From assembly GCA_035606235.1 (NCBI GenBank), contig DATNFU010000038.1, positions 1-17,957 on the forward strand: a stretch of DNA of 17,957 bases. The letters run 5' to 3'. The position numbers were made by a program, and so were the translations under genes. Under the pieces are notes generated by a model that made no database searches, was not told the DNA's origin, and was given only the letters and a program-made list of their open reading frames with translations. Each line of letters opens with the position of its first letter. Positions within the stretch are counted from its first letter, which is position 1. This DNA comes from 66-474 sp035606235 (GTDB lineage: Bacteria; Pseudomonadota; Gammaproteobacteria; Xanthomonadales; Rhodanobacteraceae). Shown in pieces: positions 1 to 6,857 of the stretch.

Positions 1-1278
1 AGTTTTGCCTGCACCGTAGAGGCTTTTAGAGAAGCCATACAGTGGCTCGAATACCCACTCGATAAGCCGCCGCCGACCCAACAATATATCCGCCTGCAAG
101 GTCATTCCGGGCTTGAGCGCCTCTTGGCGCCCATAGGCAAGTACGCTTTGACTGTCCAATGCTATCTGGACGCGAAAACGTGGTTCCTTGATGCTCTCGC
201 CCAAAAATCTGCTGACGTCAGCAGCCGGCATTGCGCTTCGGGACACTTCGCGAACCTTGCCGGAGTACTGGCCAAATTTCTGATAGGGATAGGCGGCGTA
301 GCGTATTGTCACGCGCTCGCCGGGTGTGATGAATCCCACGGCTTCGGTAGGCACCCACAATTCCGCCTGCAATCGGGATTTGGCCGGCAGTACGGCCATT
401 AATGACTGCTGCGCAAATACCACTTGTCCAGAGTGAACGAGGATATTCGCGACCGTACCGTCATATGGTGCACGGAGTGAAACAGCACGCTGCACCGCGT
501 TCTGGGACAAGGCTTGCGCGACATCGGCCAGATCCCGTTCCGTTTGGTTGCGCTTGCTTGAGACAGTCGCCGGGAGCTCGTCAACCTGCGCCTGCAACTG
601 CGCTGCCTGCTGCTCTAATTGGAAGCGCTGACCTTCCAGATCCTTGACTTGAGCCAGTTCCTGCAGGGCCGCATCGTGCTGTTGGAGGAGCTGGAGTTTG
701 CTGACTACGCCGGTATTACCCAGTTTTGACCACTGCTGGTACAACGCCATGGCGCTATCGGCACGTTGCCGTTGCAAGCTTATTTGCTGATCCAACCGTG
801 CAACCTGCTCCTTCAGCAGAGCCTTCCGGGAATCCAGGTCCTTCTGCTGCATGCTGGCAAGCTGCTTTTGTTCATCGAGGTCGGAGAGTAGGCGCTCACG
901 TTTGATTTGGAGCTGGGCGGCAATGGCTGCGTGAGTATCGCCCAAGGCCACGCTGTCCTTCTCCCCCGAAATCTCGAGGAGCGGCTGACCGGTGCGGACC
1001 CTCTCTCCCTCTCTCACCAGGAGGCGCGTGACAATGCCGTCCGCGGGCGGCGTGAGTACGACCGACCCCTCGCTCGGTACCAAGGTGCCATTGACGTGTA
1101 CATGACGGGTGTATTGACCGCCAATCAACAATCCGAAGATCGCAACTGTCGCAAATGCGCCGAGGCCAAAAAAGAACCATCCAAAGCGCGGCAACTGAAG
1201 CCGGATCGAGCCAAGCCATTCGTTCTGCCGTGTGGCAAGCACCTCCATGCGATACAAGCCGGTTGCCTCTTCCGTCAT
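1..1278 (-). CDS. HlyD/CvaA-type membrane-fusion protein for ABC export (3' end off window)
   Basis: This is the periplasmic adaptor of a type I (ABC) secretion system of the kind that exports peptides or bacteriocins. The frame is open from the start through base 1 with no stop, giving 426 visible residues. That is close to the full length of CvaA-like adaptors, so only a few C-terminal residues should be missing. Residues about 33-53 form one membrane helix (WFFFGLGAFATVAIFGLLIG). A biotinyl-lipoyl-like half follows (PPADGIVTRLLVREGERV), then a long Gln/Leu-rich coiled-coil hairpin, then the second lipoyl half (LRAPYDGTVANILVHSGQVV). The C-terminus reads LKPGMTLQADILLGRRRLIE, the usual HlyD ending. 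I chose ATG 1278 because MTEEATGLYRMEVLATRQ resembles family N-termini and AGGA lies just upstream; ATG 1353 would add 25 residues. The partner ABC transporter probably lies beyond the left edge. Codon use is less GC-rich than in genes after 3520. Confidence 0.88.
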   Translation of the reverse strand, partial: MTEEATGLYRMEVLATRQNEWLGSIRLQLPRFGWFFFGLGAFATVAIFGLLIGGQYTRHVHVNGTLVPSEGSVVLTPPADGIVTRLLVREGERVRTGQPLLEISGEKDSVALGDTHAAIAAQLQIKRERLLSDLDEQKQLASMQQKDLDSRKALLKEQVARLDQQISLQRQRADSAMALYQQWSKLGNTGVVSKLQLLQQHDAALQELAQVKDLEGQRFQLEQQAAQLQAQVDELPATVSSKRNQTERDLADVAQALSQNAVQRAVSLRAPYDGTVANILVHSGQVVFAQQSLMAVLPAKSRLQAELWVPTEAVGFITPGERVTIRYAAYPYQKFGQYSGKVREVSRSAMPAADVSRFLGESIKEPRFRVQIALDSQSVLAYGRQEALKPGMTLQADILLGRRRLIEWVFEPLYGFSKSLYGAGKT

Positions 1279-1780
1279 TGGTCCTGCCGAACTGGGAAAT
1301 TGATGGCTACGTCGTATAAATTCTTCGTTGTTGTCCCTAATGCTTCGAGACATTTGGGAGGGGCGAGTCACTGAAGGCGAGCAGATTAGCTCAGGTCGAG
1401 GCGCCTGTCAGGTGTCCTAGTTGGACCGTGTTGCAGTGGAGTGATCCAATTGCTGCATCTATAAGCGGATCCTCAACATTTCCAGAGAGAAAGTGATTTC
1501 GCTGACCGCGCTGTTCGGCATCGCCGGCCTCACGCTCACCGCGATCGCGCTGTGCTGCCTGGCCAGCCCGCAGATGCGCAGCATCCGGGCGATGAAGGTG
1601 GAAGCGGTGAAGGCTTAGGCTGAGAACGCAAGTTATGAGCGAGTCGGATGTGGGCTGGCCGGCTATTCTGTTGTTTCCAGCGTGATTGTCCATCGAAGAC
1701 ATCTGTGTTCGACGCAAGCGCGCCACCCTGGGGATTCTGATGATCGTCTTCAACCAAAAGCCGCGCTGCTGGCACGGCCC
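1279..1780. other. Intergenic stretch with no intact gene; possible integration scar
   Basis: No complete, convincing gene lies here. It contains the region upstream of the minus-strand export adaptor, whose alternative start is at 1353. It also holds a short GC-rich plus-strand remnant at about 1460-1618 and the sequence before the esterase start. Composition changes sharply: roughly 1381-1490 is mixed, 1493-1618 is very GC-rich, and the flanks are less so. I see no tRNA, clear inverted repeats or recognisable transposase sequence. Confidence 0.5.
1460..1618 (+). pseudogene. C-terminal remnant of an integral membrane protein
   Basis: The frame ending at TAG 1616-1618 encodes one strongly hydrophobic helix (ISLTALFGIAGLTLTAIALC) followed by a short basic tail (MRSIRAMKVEAVKA). 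This looks like the last membrane helix and cytoplasmic tail of a transporter or permease. The codon use is GC-rich, matching the genes to the right of 3520 rather than its immediate neighbours. The frame is closed by TGA at 1442-1444 and has no credible full-length start, so the simplest reading is a truncated gene. Alternatively GTG 1493, preceded by GAGAGA, could start a genuine 41-residue membrane peptide. I cannot assign the parent family; a major-facilitator or ABC permease is possible. Confidence 0.4.
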
Positions 1781-3451
1781 GTGAGTAAGCAAATCCGGTT
1801 TGGAATCCACCTCTGGACGGTTGCGCTCATCGCTTTTGCGATCTGCGGGCGCAGTGTCGCGGCGAGCGTTCCTATCATCAGCACCGATGGCGGATTGGTG
1901 CAAGGTATTCAGGAAGGCGATACCGCTGTCTACCGGAGCCTGCCTTTTGCAGCCCCGCCTGTGGGCGGCCTGCGGTGGCAAGCGCCGCAGCCGGTGAAAG
2001 CGTGGTCAGGCGTCAAATTGCTGGATCATTTTTCGCCCCGCTGCATGCAGCATCGCATGTATCCGGACAATGCTGCGGCCGAGCCGATGAGCGAGGATTG
2101 CCTCTATTTGAATTTATGGGTGCCGCCGCATTCGCCTTTGAAGAAACTGCCCGTCATGGTATGGATTTACGGCGGCGGATTGGATGGCGGTTCCGGTTCC
2201 ACCCCGCTCTACGCCGGCGATGTTCTCGCGCGGCGTGATGTCATTGTCGTGACCTTCAACTATCGTCTGGGTGTGTTCGGTTTTTTTGCGCATCCGGAAC
2301 TTGCGCGCGAGTCGGCGACGCATACGACGGGTAATTACGGGCTGCTGGATCAGGTGGCGGCGCTTCGATGGGTGCATCGCAACATTGCCGCTTTTGGAGG
2401 CGATCCATCGCAGGTGACCATCTTCGGGCAATCGTCAGGTTCGATTTCCGTCAGCGCATTGAGCGTATCGCCAATCACCAAGGGACTGTTCAAGTACGCC
2501 ATTGGCGAAAGCGGTGGTCTGTTCGAGCCACTGAACCTGTCTCCAAATTTGACCGAGAAAGGCGCGGAAAAAGATGGGGAAGCTTTTGCCGTTCGCGCGG
2601 GAGCCCCGTCCATTGCAGCACTGCGGCGAGTTTCGGCAACAGCATTAATGAAGGTGCCGTTCACTCCGGGCCTCATTATCGACGGCTCCGTTATCGACGA
2701 GCCTCCGATTGAGGCGTATCGGGCAGGTCGCATCATTCCGTCGGCTTTCATGATCGGCTCCAATCACGACGAAGGCGTGATTTTTCTGAGCGGCAAAAAA
2801 GTCACGCCCGAAACTTTCCCTGGGGTACTGGGCAACGATTTCCCCCCATGGTTGATCAAACTGGCGGCACCGGTGCCCGGAAACTCGCCCGCCAGCGCGT
2901 TTGCCGCGGCCAAGACCTTTGAGGGAGACGTGCGGTTCCATTGGGATATGTGGACTTGGGCACGAACAGCCTCCCGTGCGGGGAAGCCCGTTTATCTCTA
3001 CCGCTTCAACCATCCAACGCCTTGCGCACCAGCAGAGGGTTGCATCGAAGCGACCCGGCATGGCGATGAAATGGCCTATGTGTTCGGGCACGACCTGAGA
3101 AACACCTGGTCCGCGCAAGATCGCAAGCTGTCGGAAACGATGGTGGAATGCTGGACTCATTTCGCAAAGACGGGTTCGCCCGATGGCTGCGCCCTTCCCG
3201 ATTGGCCGAGCTACGGAGCGCAGTCGGCCATCATGGTAATTGGCGATCATCCGCAGCTCGCGCCGATGCAGCCCGACTTTACAATGGGGCGCCTTGATCA
3301 CCTGTACCGCTGGATCAGTGCCGTTGCGGCACACCCCATAATCGCAATAGTCACCGTACTGACGATTTTGTTCGCGGGCGTCTGGCTGCTGATAATGCTG
3401 CTGCGAAAATTCTTGCGCAGGCATCGGCGGCGCGAAATGCAAATGGCTTGA
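1781..3451 (+). CDS. Exported type-B carboxylesterase with C-terminal membrane anchor
   Basis: This is an alpha/beta-hydrolase of the carboxylesterase type B (para-nitrobenzyl esterase) family, which hydrolyses carboxylic esters; the substrate is unknown. Numbering is from GTG 1781 (556 residues). The oxyanion-hole segment is YGGGLDGG. The nucleophile is Ser218 in GQSSGS, the acid is probably Glu331 in NHDEG, and the base is His427 in TRHGDEMAYVFG. The family signature SEDCLYLNLW is present. GTG 1781 is preferred because a signal peptide follows at once (KQIRFGIHLWTVALIAFAIC, then SVAAS); GTG 1682 would add 33 unhelpful residues. Neither start has a strong ribosome-binding site. Unusually, residues about 520-542 form a membrane helix followed by an Arg-rich tail (RKFLRRHRRREMQMA), so the enzyme is probably anchored by its C-terminus with the catalytic domain in the periplasm. 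It stands alone, with the dioxygenase 68 bases downstream. Confidence 0.9.
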   Translation: MSKQIRFGIHLWTVALIAFAICGRSVAASVPIISTDGGLVQGIQEGDTAVYRSLPFAAPPVGGLRWQAPQPVKAWSGVKLLDHFSPRCMQHRMYPDNAAAEPMSEDCLYLNLWVPPHSPLKKLPVMVWIYGGGLDGGSGSTPLYAGDVLARRDVIVVTFNYRLGVFGFFAHPELARESATHTTGNYGLLDQVAALRWVHRNIAAFGGDPSQVTIFGQSSGSISVSALSVSPITKGLFKYAIGESGGLFEPLNLSPNLTEKGAEKDGEAFAVRAGAPSIAALRRVSATALMKVPFTPGLIIDGSVIDEPPIEAYRAGRIIPSAFMIGSNHDEGVIFLSGKKVTPETFPGVLGNDFPPWLIKLAAPVPGNSPASAFAAAKTFEGDVRFHWDMWTWARTASRAGKPVYLYRFNHPTPCAPAEGCIEATRHGDEMAYVFGHDLRNTWSAQDRKLSETMVECWTHFAKTGSPDGCALPDWPSYGAQSAIMVIGDHPQLAPMQPDFTMGRLDHLYRWISAVAAHPIIAIVTVLTILFAGVWLLIMLLRKFLRRHRRREMQMA

Positions 3452-3519
3452 AAAGCAACAGCCAACAGCCACCGCATGGTCACTCGTGCTTTCGCTACGA
3501 CAACTGAACAATCTACACC

Positions 3520-4293
3520 ATGTTCCCCTCCATCTTCTTAGCCCACGGCAGTCCCATGAACGCGCTGGCGGAAAACCGCTACACGCGCGCGTGGCGCGCG
3601 TTCGGCGAGCGCGTGCGGCCACGCGCGGTGCTGGCGGTTTCCGCGCACTGGGTGACGCGCGGCACGGAAGTGACGGCGATGGAACATCCGCGCACGATCC
3701 ACGATTTCGGTGGCTTCCCGCGCGCGTTGTTCGAGGTGGAGTATCCGGCGCCGGGCGATCCGCAGCTCGCGCAACGCGTGCGGGAACTGCTGTCGCCCAC
3801 GCAAGTCGTGCTGGATCAGGATCAATGGGGGCTGGATCACGGCACCTGGTCGGTGCTGCGGCACGTGTATCCTCGAGCCGACATTCCGGTAGTGCAGTTG
3901 AGCCTCGATGGTGCGCTGTCCGCGCGCGAACACTACGAACTTGCACGGCGCCTGCATCCGCTGCGTGAGGAAGGCGTGCTGATCGCGGGCTTCGGCAATG
4001 TCGTTCACAACCTGCGGCGGCTGGACTGGAACGAGAACGCGCCGCCCGCGCCGTGGGCCGAGCATTTCAACTCTCGTGTGGACAATGCGCTGCGCGCGCG
4101 CGACCACGCAGCATTGATCGATCCGGTGGACGACGAGGCCACGCAGCTTTCGGTGCCCACGCCCGAGCATTACTGGCCGCTGCTGTACGCACTGGCGCAG
4201 CAGGGCGAGGGCGAACCGGCGGAAATCCTGATCGACGGCATCGAGCACGCCGGCATCGGCATGCTCAGCGCGATTTTCGGCAATTCGCCCTGA
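3520..4293 (+). CDS. ygiD: LigB-family extradiol dioxygenase, YgiD/4,5-DOPA dioxygenase type
   Basis: This 257-residue protein belongs to the class III extradiol ring-cleavage dioxygenases (LigB superfamily, YgiD/DODA group). Members open catechol-type rings such as DOPA using a mononuclear metal. The N-terminus FLAHGSPMNA is typical, with His9. Other candidate metal or active-site residues are His43 (SAHW), His107 (GLDHGTW) and His217 (PEHYWPLLYAL). The length matches the family of about 260 residues and the protein has no signal peptide, so it should be cytoplasmic. The start at ATG 3520 is set by the conserved N-terminus, although no clear ribosome-binding site is visible. It is the first gene of the GC-rich part of the window. 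The true substrate is not readable from the sequence; YgiD homologues are often annotated as DOPA dioxygenases by similarity only. Confidence 0.92.
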   Translation: MFPSIFLAHGSPMNALAENRYTRAWRAFGERVRPRAVLAVSAHWVTRGTEVTAMEHPRTIHDFGGFPRALFEVEYPAPGDPQLAQRVRELLSPTQVVLDQDQWGLDHGTWSVLRHVYPRADIPVVQLSLDGALSAREHYELARRLHPLREEGVLIAGFGNVVHNLRRLDWNENAPPAPWAEHFNSRVDNALRARDHAALIDPVDDEATQLSVPTPEHYWPLLYALAQQGEGEPAEILIDGIEHAGIGMLSAIFGNSP

Positions 4294-4322
4294 CAAGGCG
4301 CGCATCCGGCGCCGGCTTTGGG

Positions 4323-4328
4323 TACACT
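4323..4328 (+). promoter_or_regulatory. Possible -10 element (TACACT) before the sulfotransferase gene
   Basis: TACACT lies about 30 bases before ATG 4360 and matches the sigma-70 -10 consensus at four of six positions. No -35 hexamer at a good distance is obvious; CTGACA at 4290-4295 is too far upstream. If real, it argues that the protein starts at ATG 4360 rather than at the in-frame TTG 4318. Confidence 0.25.
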
Positions 4329-4359
4329 CGCGGTTCCCTTAGACCGCTTGGGGGCGGCC

Positions 4360-5247
4360 ATGCAGCAGAACGTCCAACCCACTGCGCAGCAAAGCGCGCA
4401 ACCGAACATGCAACCGATGCAGCCCCGGTCGATGCCCAAGCTGCATTTCATCTCCGGCTTTCCGCGCGCCGGCACCACGCTGCTGGGCGCGATCCTGAAA
4501 CAGAACCCGCGTTTCCACGCCGGCATGACCTCGCCGGTGGGCGACATGCTGAGCGCGCTGATCTCGGAAATGAGCGGCAAGAACGACTTCTCGGTGTTCA
4601 TCGACGAGGCGCAGCGCCAGGCCGTGATGCGCGGCCTGTTCCGCAATTACTACAGCGTGTATCCGAACCTGGAAGTGGCGTTCGATACCGGCCGCATCTG
4701 GTGCAGCAAGATGCCGACGCTGGCCAACCTGTTCCCGCAATCGAAAGTCATCGCCTGCGTGCGCGAAGTGCCGTGGGTGCTGGATAGCGTCGAGCGCATG
4801 GTGCGCAAGCACCCGCTTACCGCCAGCAAGATTTTCCACTTCAACCCCAATGGCACGGTGTATTCGCGCACCGAAAGCCTGATCGACGTGGCCGGCATGG
4901 TCGGTTTCTCGTTCCAGGCCACCAAGGATGCCTACTACGGCGAGTACGCGCCGGGCCGGCTGATGCTGATGACCTACGAATCGCTGACTCGTGATCCGCA
5001 GCGCGCGATCAGTGCGATCTACCAGTTCGTCGGCGAGCCGCCGTTCCAGCACGATTTCGAAAACATCACCTACGACGAACCGGAATTCGACTCTCGATTG
5101 GGTTTGCCGGGCTTGCACAAGGTTGCGCCGAAAGTGACCGTGACCAAGCGCGAAAGCGTGTTGCCGCCGGATCTGTTCAACCGCTTCGTCAAGGATTCGT
5201 TCTGGCTGGATCCCAATACCAACATTCGCAAAGTTCCGATCATTTAG
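4360..5247 (+). CDS. Sulfotransferase-family protein
   Basis: This protein of 295 residues resembles PAPS-dependent sulfotransferases, which move a sulfuryl group from 3'-phosphoadenosine 5'-phosphosulfate to an alcohol or amine. The 5'-phosphosulfate-binding loop is clear at residues 33-42 (GFPRAGTTLL). The 3'-phosphate-binding region follows as VIACVREVPWVLDSVERMVR, with the expected Arg and Ser spacing. MLMTYESLTRDPQRAISAIYQFVGEP further on is typical of the family. The first 24 residues are a Gln/Pro/Met-rich low-complexity leader. ATG 4360 follows a GGGGGCGG sequence; TTG 4318 and ATG 4432 are in-frame alternatives, and ATG 4432 would begin directly at the conserved domain. No signal peptide is present, so it is cytoplasmic. 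The acceptor is unknown, and the neighbours do not form an obvious pathway with it. Confidence 0.88.
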   Translation: MQQNVQPTAQQSAQPNMQPMQPRSMPKLHFISGFPRAGTTLLGAILKQNPRFHAGMTSPVGDMLSALISEMSGKNDFSVFIDEAQRQAVMRGLFRNYYSVYPNLEVAFDTGRIWCSKMPTLANLFPQSKVIACVREVPWVLDSVERMVRKHPLTASKIFHFNPNGTVYSRTESLIDVAGMVGFSFQATKDAYYGEYAPGRLMLMTYESLTRDPQRAISAIYQFVGEPPFQHDFENITYDEPEFDSRLGLPGLHKVAPKVTVTKRESVLPPDLFNRFVKDSFWLDPNTNIRKVPII

Positions 5248-5309
5248 TGCGCTGTCCCTGCGCGTGAACGCGGCCGTCCCTGGCCGCACTCCTCATCAGA
5301 GCGGTTGTT

Positions 5310-5576
5310 ATGGAAGTGATTCACCGGCCAGCCGCGCAGGAGTTCAGCGTCGAGGTGGATGGTTTCATGGGCGTGCTGAATTACGATTTGCGCGGCACCA
5401 CGATGACGATCACGCACACGCTGGTGCCCGAGGCGATCGGCGGTCGCGGAGTTGCCGCCGAGCTGACCCGCGTGGCCCTGGAAACCGCGCGTGTGCAAGG
5501 CTGGAAGGTGGTGCCGATGTGCTCGTATGCGGCAGCATTCATACGCCGGCATCCGGAGTATGGCGATCTTTTGTAG
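5310..5576 (+). CDS. Small GNAT-fold N-acetyltransferase, NATD1/YjdJ type
   Basis: This 88-residue protein matches the short GNAT-related family (COG2388; bacterial YjdJ and animal NATD1). The acetyl-CoA-binding loop is seen in IGGRGVAAELTRVAL, and the conserved C-terminus reads VVPMCSYAAAFIRRHPEYGD. The length is typical, as these proteins are only 85-110 residues. The ATG at 5310 fits the conserved N-terminal strand, but its ribosome-binding site is weak. It lies 62 bases after the sulfotransferase gene, on the same strand, and could be cotranscribed. Members lack a well-established substrate. The gene converges with the permease encoded on the other strand. Confidence 0.9.
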   Translation: MEVIHRPAAQEFSVEVDGFMGVLNYDLRGTTMTITHTLVPEAIGGRGVAAELTRVALETARVQGWKVVPMCSYAAAFIRRHPEYGDLL

Positions 5577-5627
5577 GCGGCCTTCGACCCGCCGTCCGAT
5601 CTTCGGTGACGGCCGGAACAATCCGCT

Positions 5628-6776
5628 TCATAGCATCGCCCACGCTCCGATCAACGTCGCGCTCACCAGCAGAAACGGGATGGACCACGCGTGGAACCGC
5701 CAGCCGATTCCGCGGCTGCCTTCCAGCCGCAACGCGATCAGGTTCGCCAGCGAGCCGATCATGATCCCGGAGCCGCCGACGTTCACCGCGATCGCCAGCA
5801 AGGTCAGGTTCGACGTGTAGTGCTGCAGCAGCACCGCCGCCGGCACATTGCTGATGAGCTGCGACAGCACGATGGCGCCGCCGTACAACACACGCGGATC
5901 GGCCCAATCGAGGTTTGCCAGTTGCGCATTCACCGCCGGCACCGCGGCGAGGTGCCCAAGCCCCACGAACATCGCGGCGAAGGTCAGCAACAACATCCAG
6001 TCCACGCCGGCCAGCGCGCGCCGGAAGAAGATCAGGCCGATCGCCAGCACGATCAACGCGGCCTGCCATGCATACCCCCATTGCAGCGCCAAGACCATGC
6101 CGGCCAGCAACAGTGTCGCGCCGATCGCGAGCGGCGCGTTCAACGACGGCGGCTCGACCGCGCGTTCGTCAAGCTGCAACGGCGTGGAGGGAAACGCACC
6201 GATGCAGGCGATCAGCAGCACGCCGAGCATGATCGCGCCGGCCGGCAGCAGCGCCAGCACGTAGGCAGGAAACGCCAGGCCGGAGTGCTGCCACAGCAGC
6301 AGATTCTGCGGATTCCCGATCGGGCTGAGTGTGGAACCGGCGTTCACGGCCAGGGCTTCGAAGATCACCAGCCGCTGGCGCGGAATGCGCGCGATTGAAT
6401 CAATCGCAAGCGTCAGCGGCACGATCAGGAACAGCGCGACATCATTGGTCAGCACCGATGCCAGTGCGGCCGCGACCAGCACCAGCACCACGCCGAGCGA
6501 GCGCACGCTGTGCAGGTGCGCCACCAGCCGCAGCGCCCAGCGCTGGATGATGCCGCTGAGACGCACGCCCTGAGTGAGGATCAGCAAGCCCGTGAGACCG
6601 GCCAGGGTCGGCACGTCCAGCCAATCCAGATAAGCGCGCGCGGGGCGCGGATCACACACGGCGAGTGCAAGCGTCAGCAGCAACAGTGCCTGCAGCAGAC
6701 GATCGTGCTTTAGCCGATGCAGCGCGATGGCGAAAGCGGACAAAGTGGTTCCATCAATGAACGCGCAGCGCAGCAT
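5628..6776 (-). CDS. ArsB/NhaD-superfamily ion permease
   Basis: This is a polytopic inner-membrane protein of the ion transporter superfamily (COG1055, ArsB/NhaD-like; related to citrate and anion transporters), with about ten to eleven hydrophobic helices. The two inverted repeat halves each carry the superfamily's broken-helix motif: LTNDVALFLIVPLTL with GNPQNLLLW in the first half, and ISNVPAAVLL with GSLANLIAL in the second. It is 382 residues from ATG 6776. An in-frame ATG at 6818 would add 14 unlikely residues and leave only 39 bases to the divergent gene, so I prefer 6776. Its substrate (arsenite, Na+/H+ or a carboxylate) cannot be read from sequence. It shares a divergent intergenic region with the arsenic-type cluster, which makes an arsenic-related role possible but unproven. 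Confidence 0.85.
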   Translation of the reverse strand: MLRCAFIDGTTLSAFAIALHRLKHDRLLQALLLLTLALAVCDPRPARAYLDWLDVPTLAGLTGLLILTQGVRLSGIIQRWALRLVAHLHSVRSLGVVLVLVAAALASVLTNDVALFLIVPLTLAIDSIARIPRQRLVIFEALAVNAGSTLSPIGNPQNLLLWQHSGLAFPAYVLALLPAGAIMLGVLLIACIGAFPSTPLQLDERAVEPPSLNAPLAIGATLLLAGMVLALQWGYAWQAALIVLAIGLIFFRRALAGVDWMLLLTFAAMFVGLGHLAAVPAVNAQLANLDWADPRVLYGGAIVLSQLISNVPAAVLLQHYTSNLTLLAIAVNVGGSGIMIGSLANLIALRLEGSRGIGWRFHAWSIPFLLVSATLIGAWAML

Positions 6777-6857
6777 GGTGCCGCAGCAACGCGTTGGCGG
6801 AAAGAGGCAACTCTGCATCCCGTGTAAGCTGGAGGGCTGAACCGGGTCTCATGGAAG

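Noticed and set aside
1279..1780. tRNA, insertion sequence or attachment site at the composition break
   Set aside because: No cloverleaf, terminal inverted repeat or clear direct repeat could be found by eye.
2645..3946. Minus-strand open frame of 433 codons
   Set aside because: It spans the esterase and dioxygenase genes on the other strand, with an Arg-rich low-complexity translation and no domain.
5270..5287. Hairpin GCGGCC/GGCCGC between the sulfotransferase and acetyltransferase genes
   Set aside because: It is a short stem with no T run on either strand, so it is not a convincing terminator.
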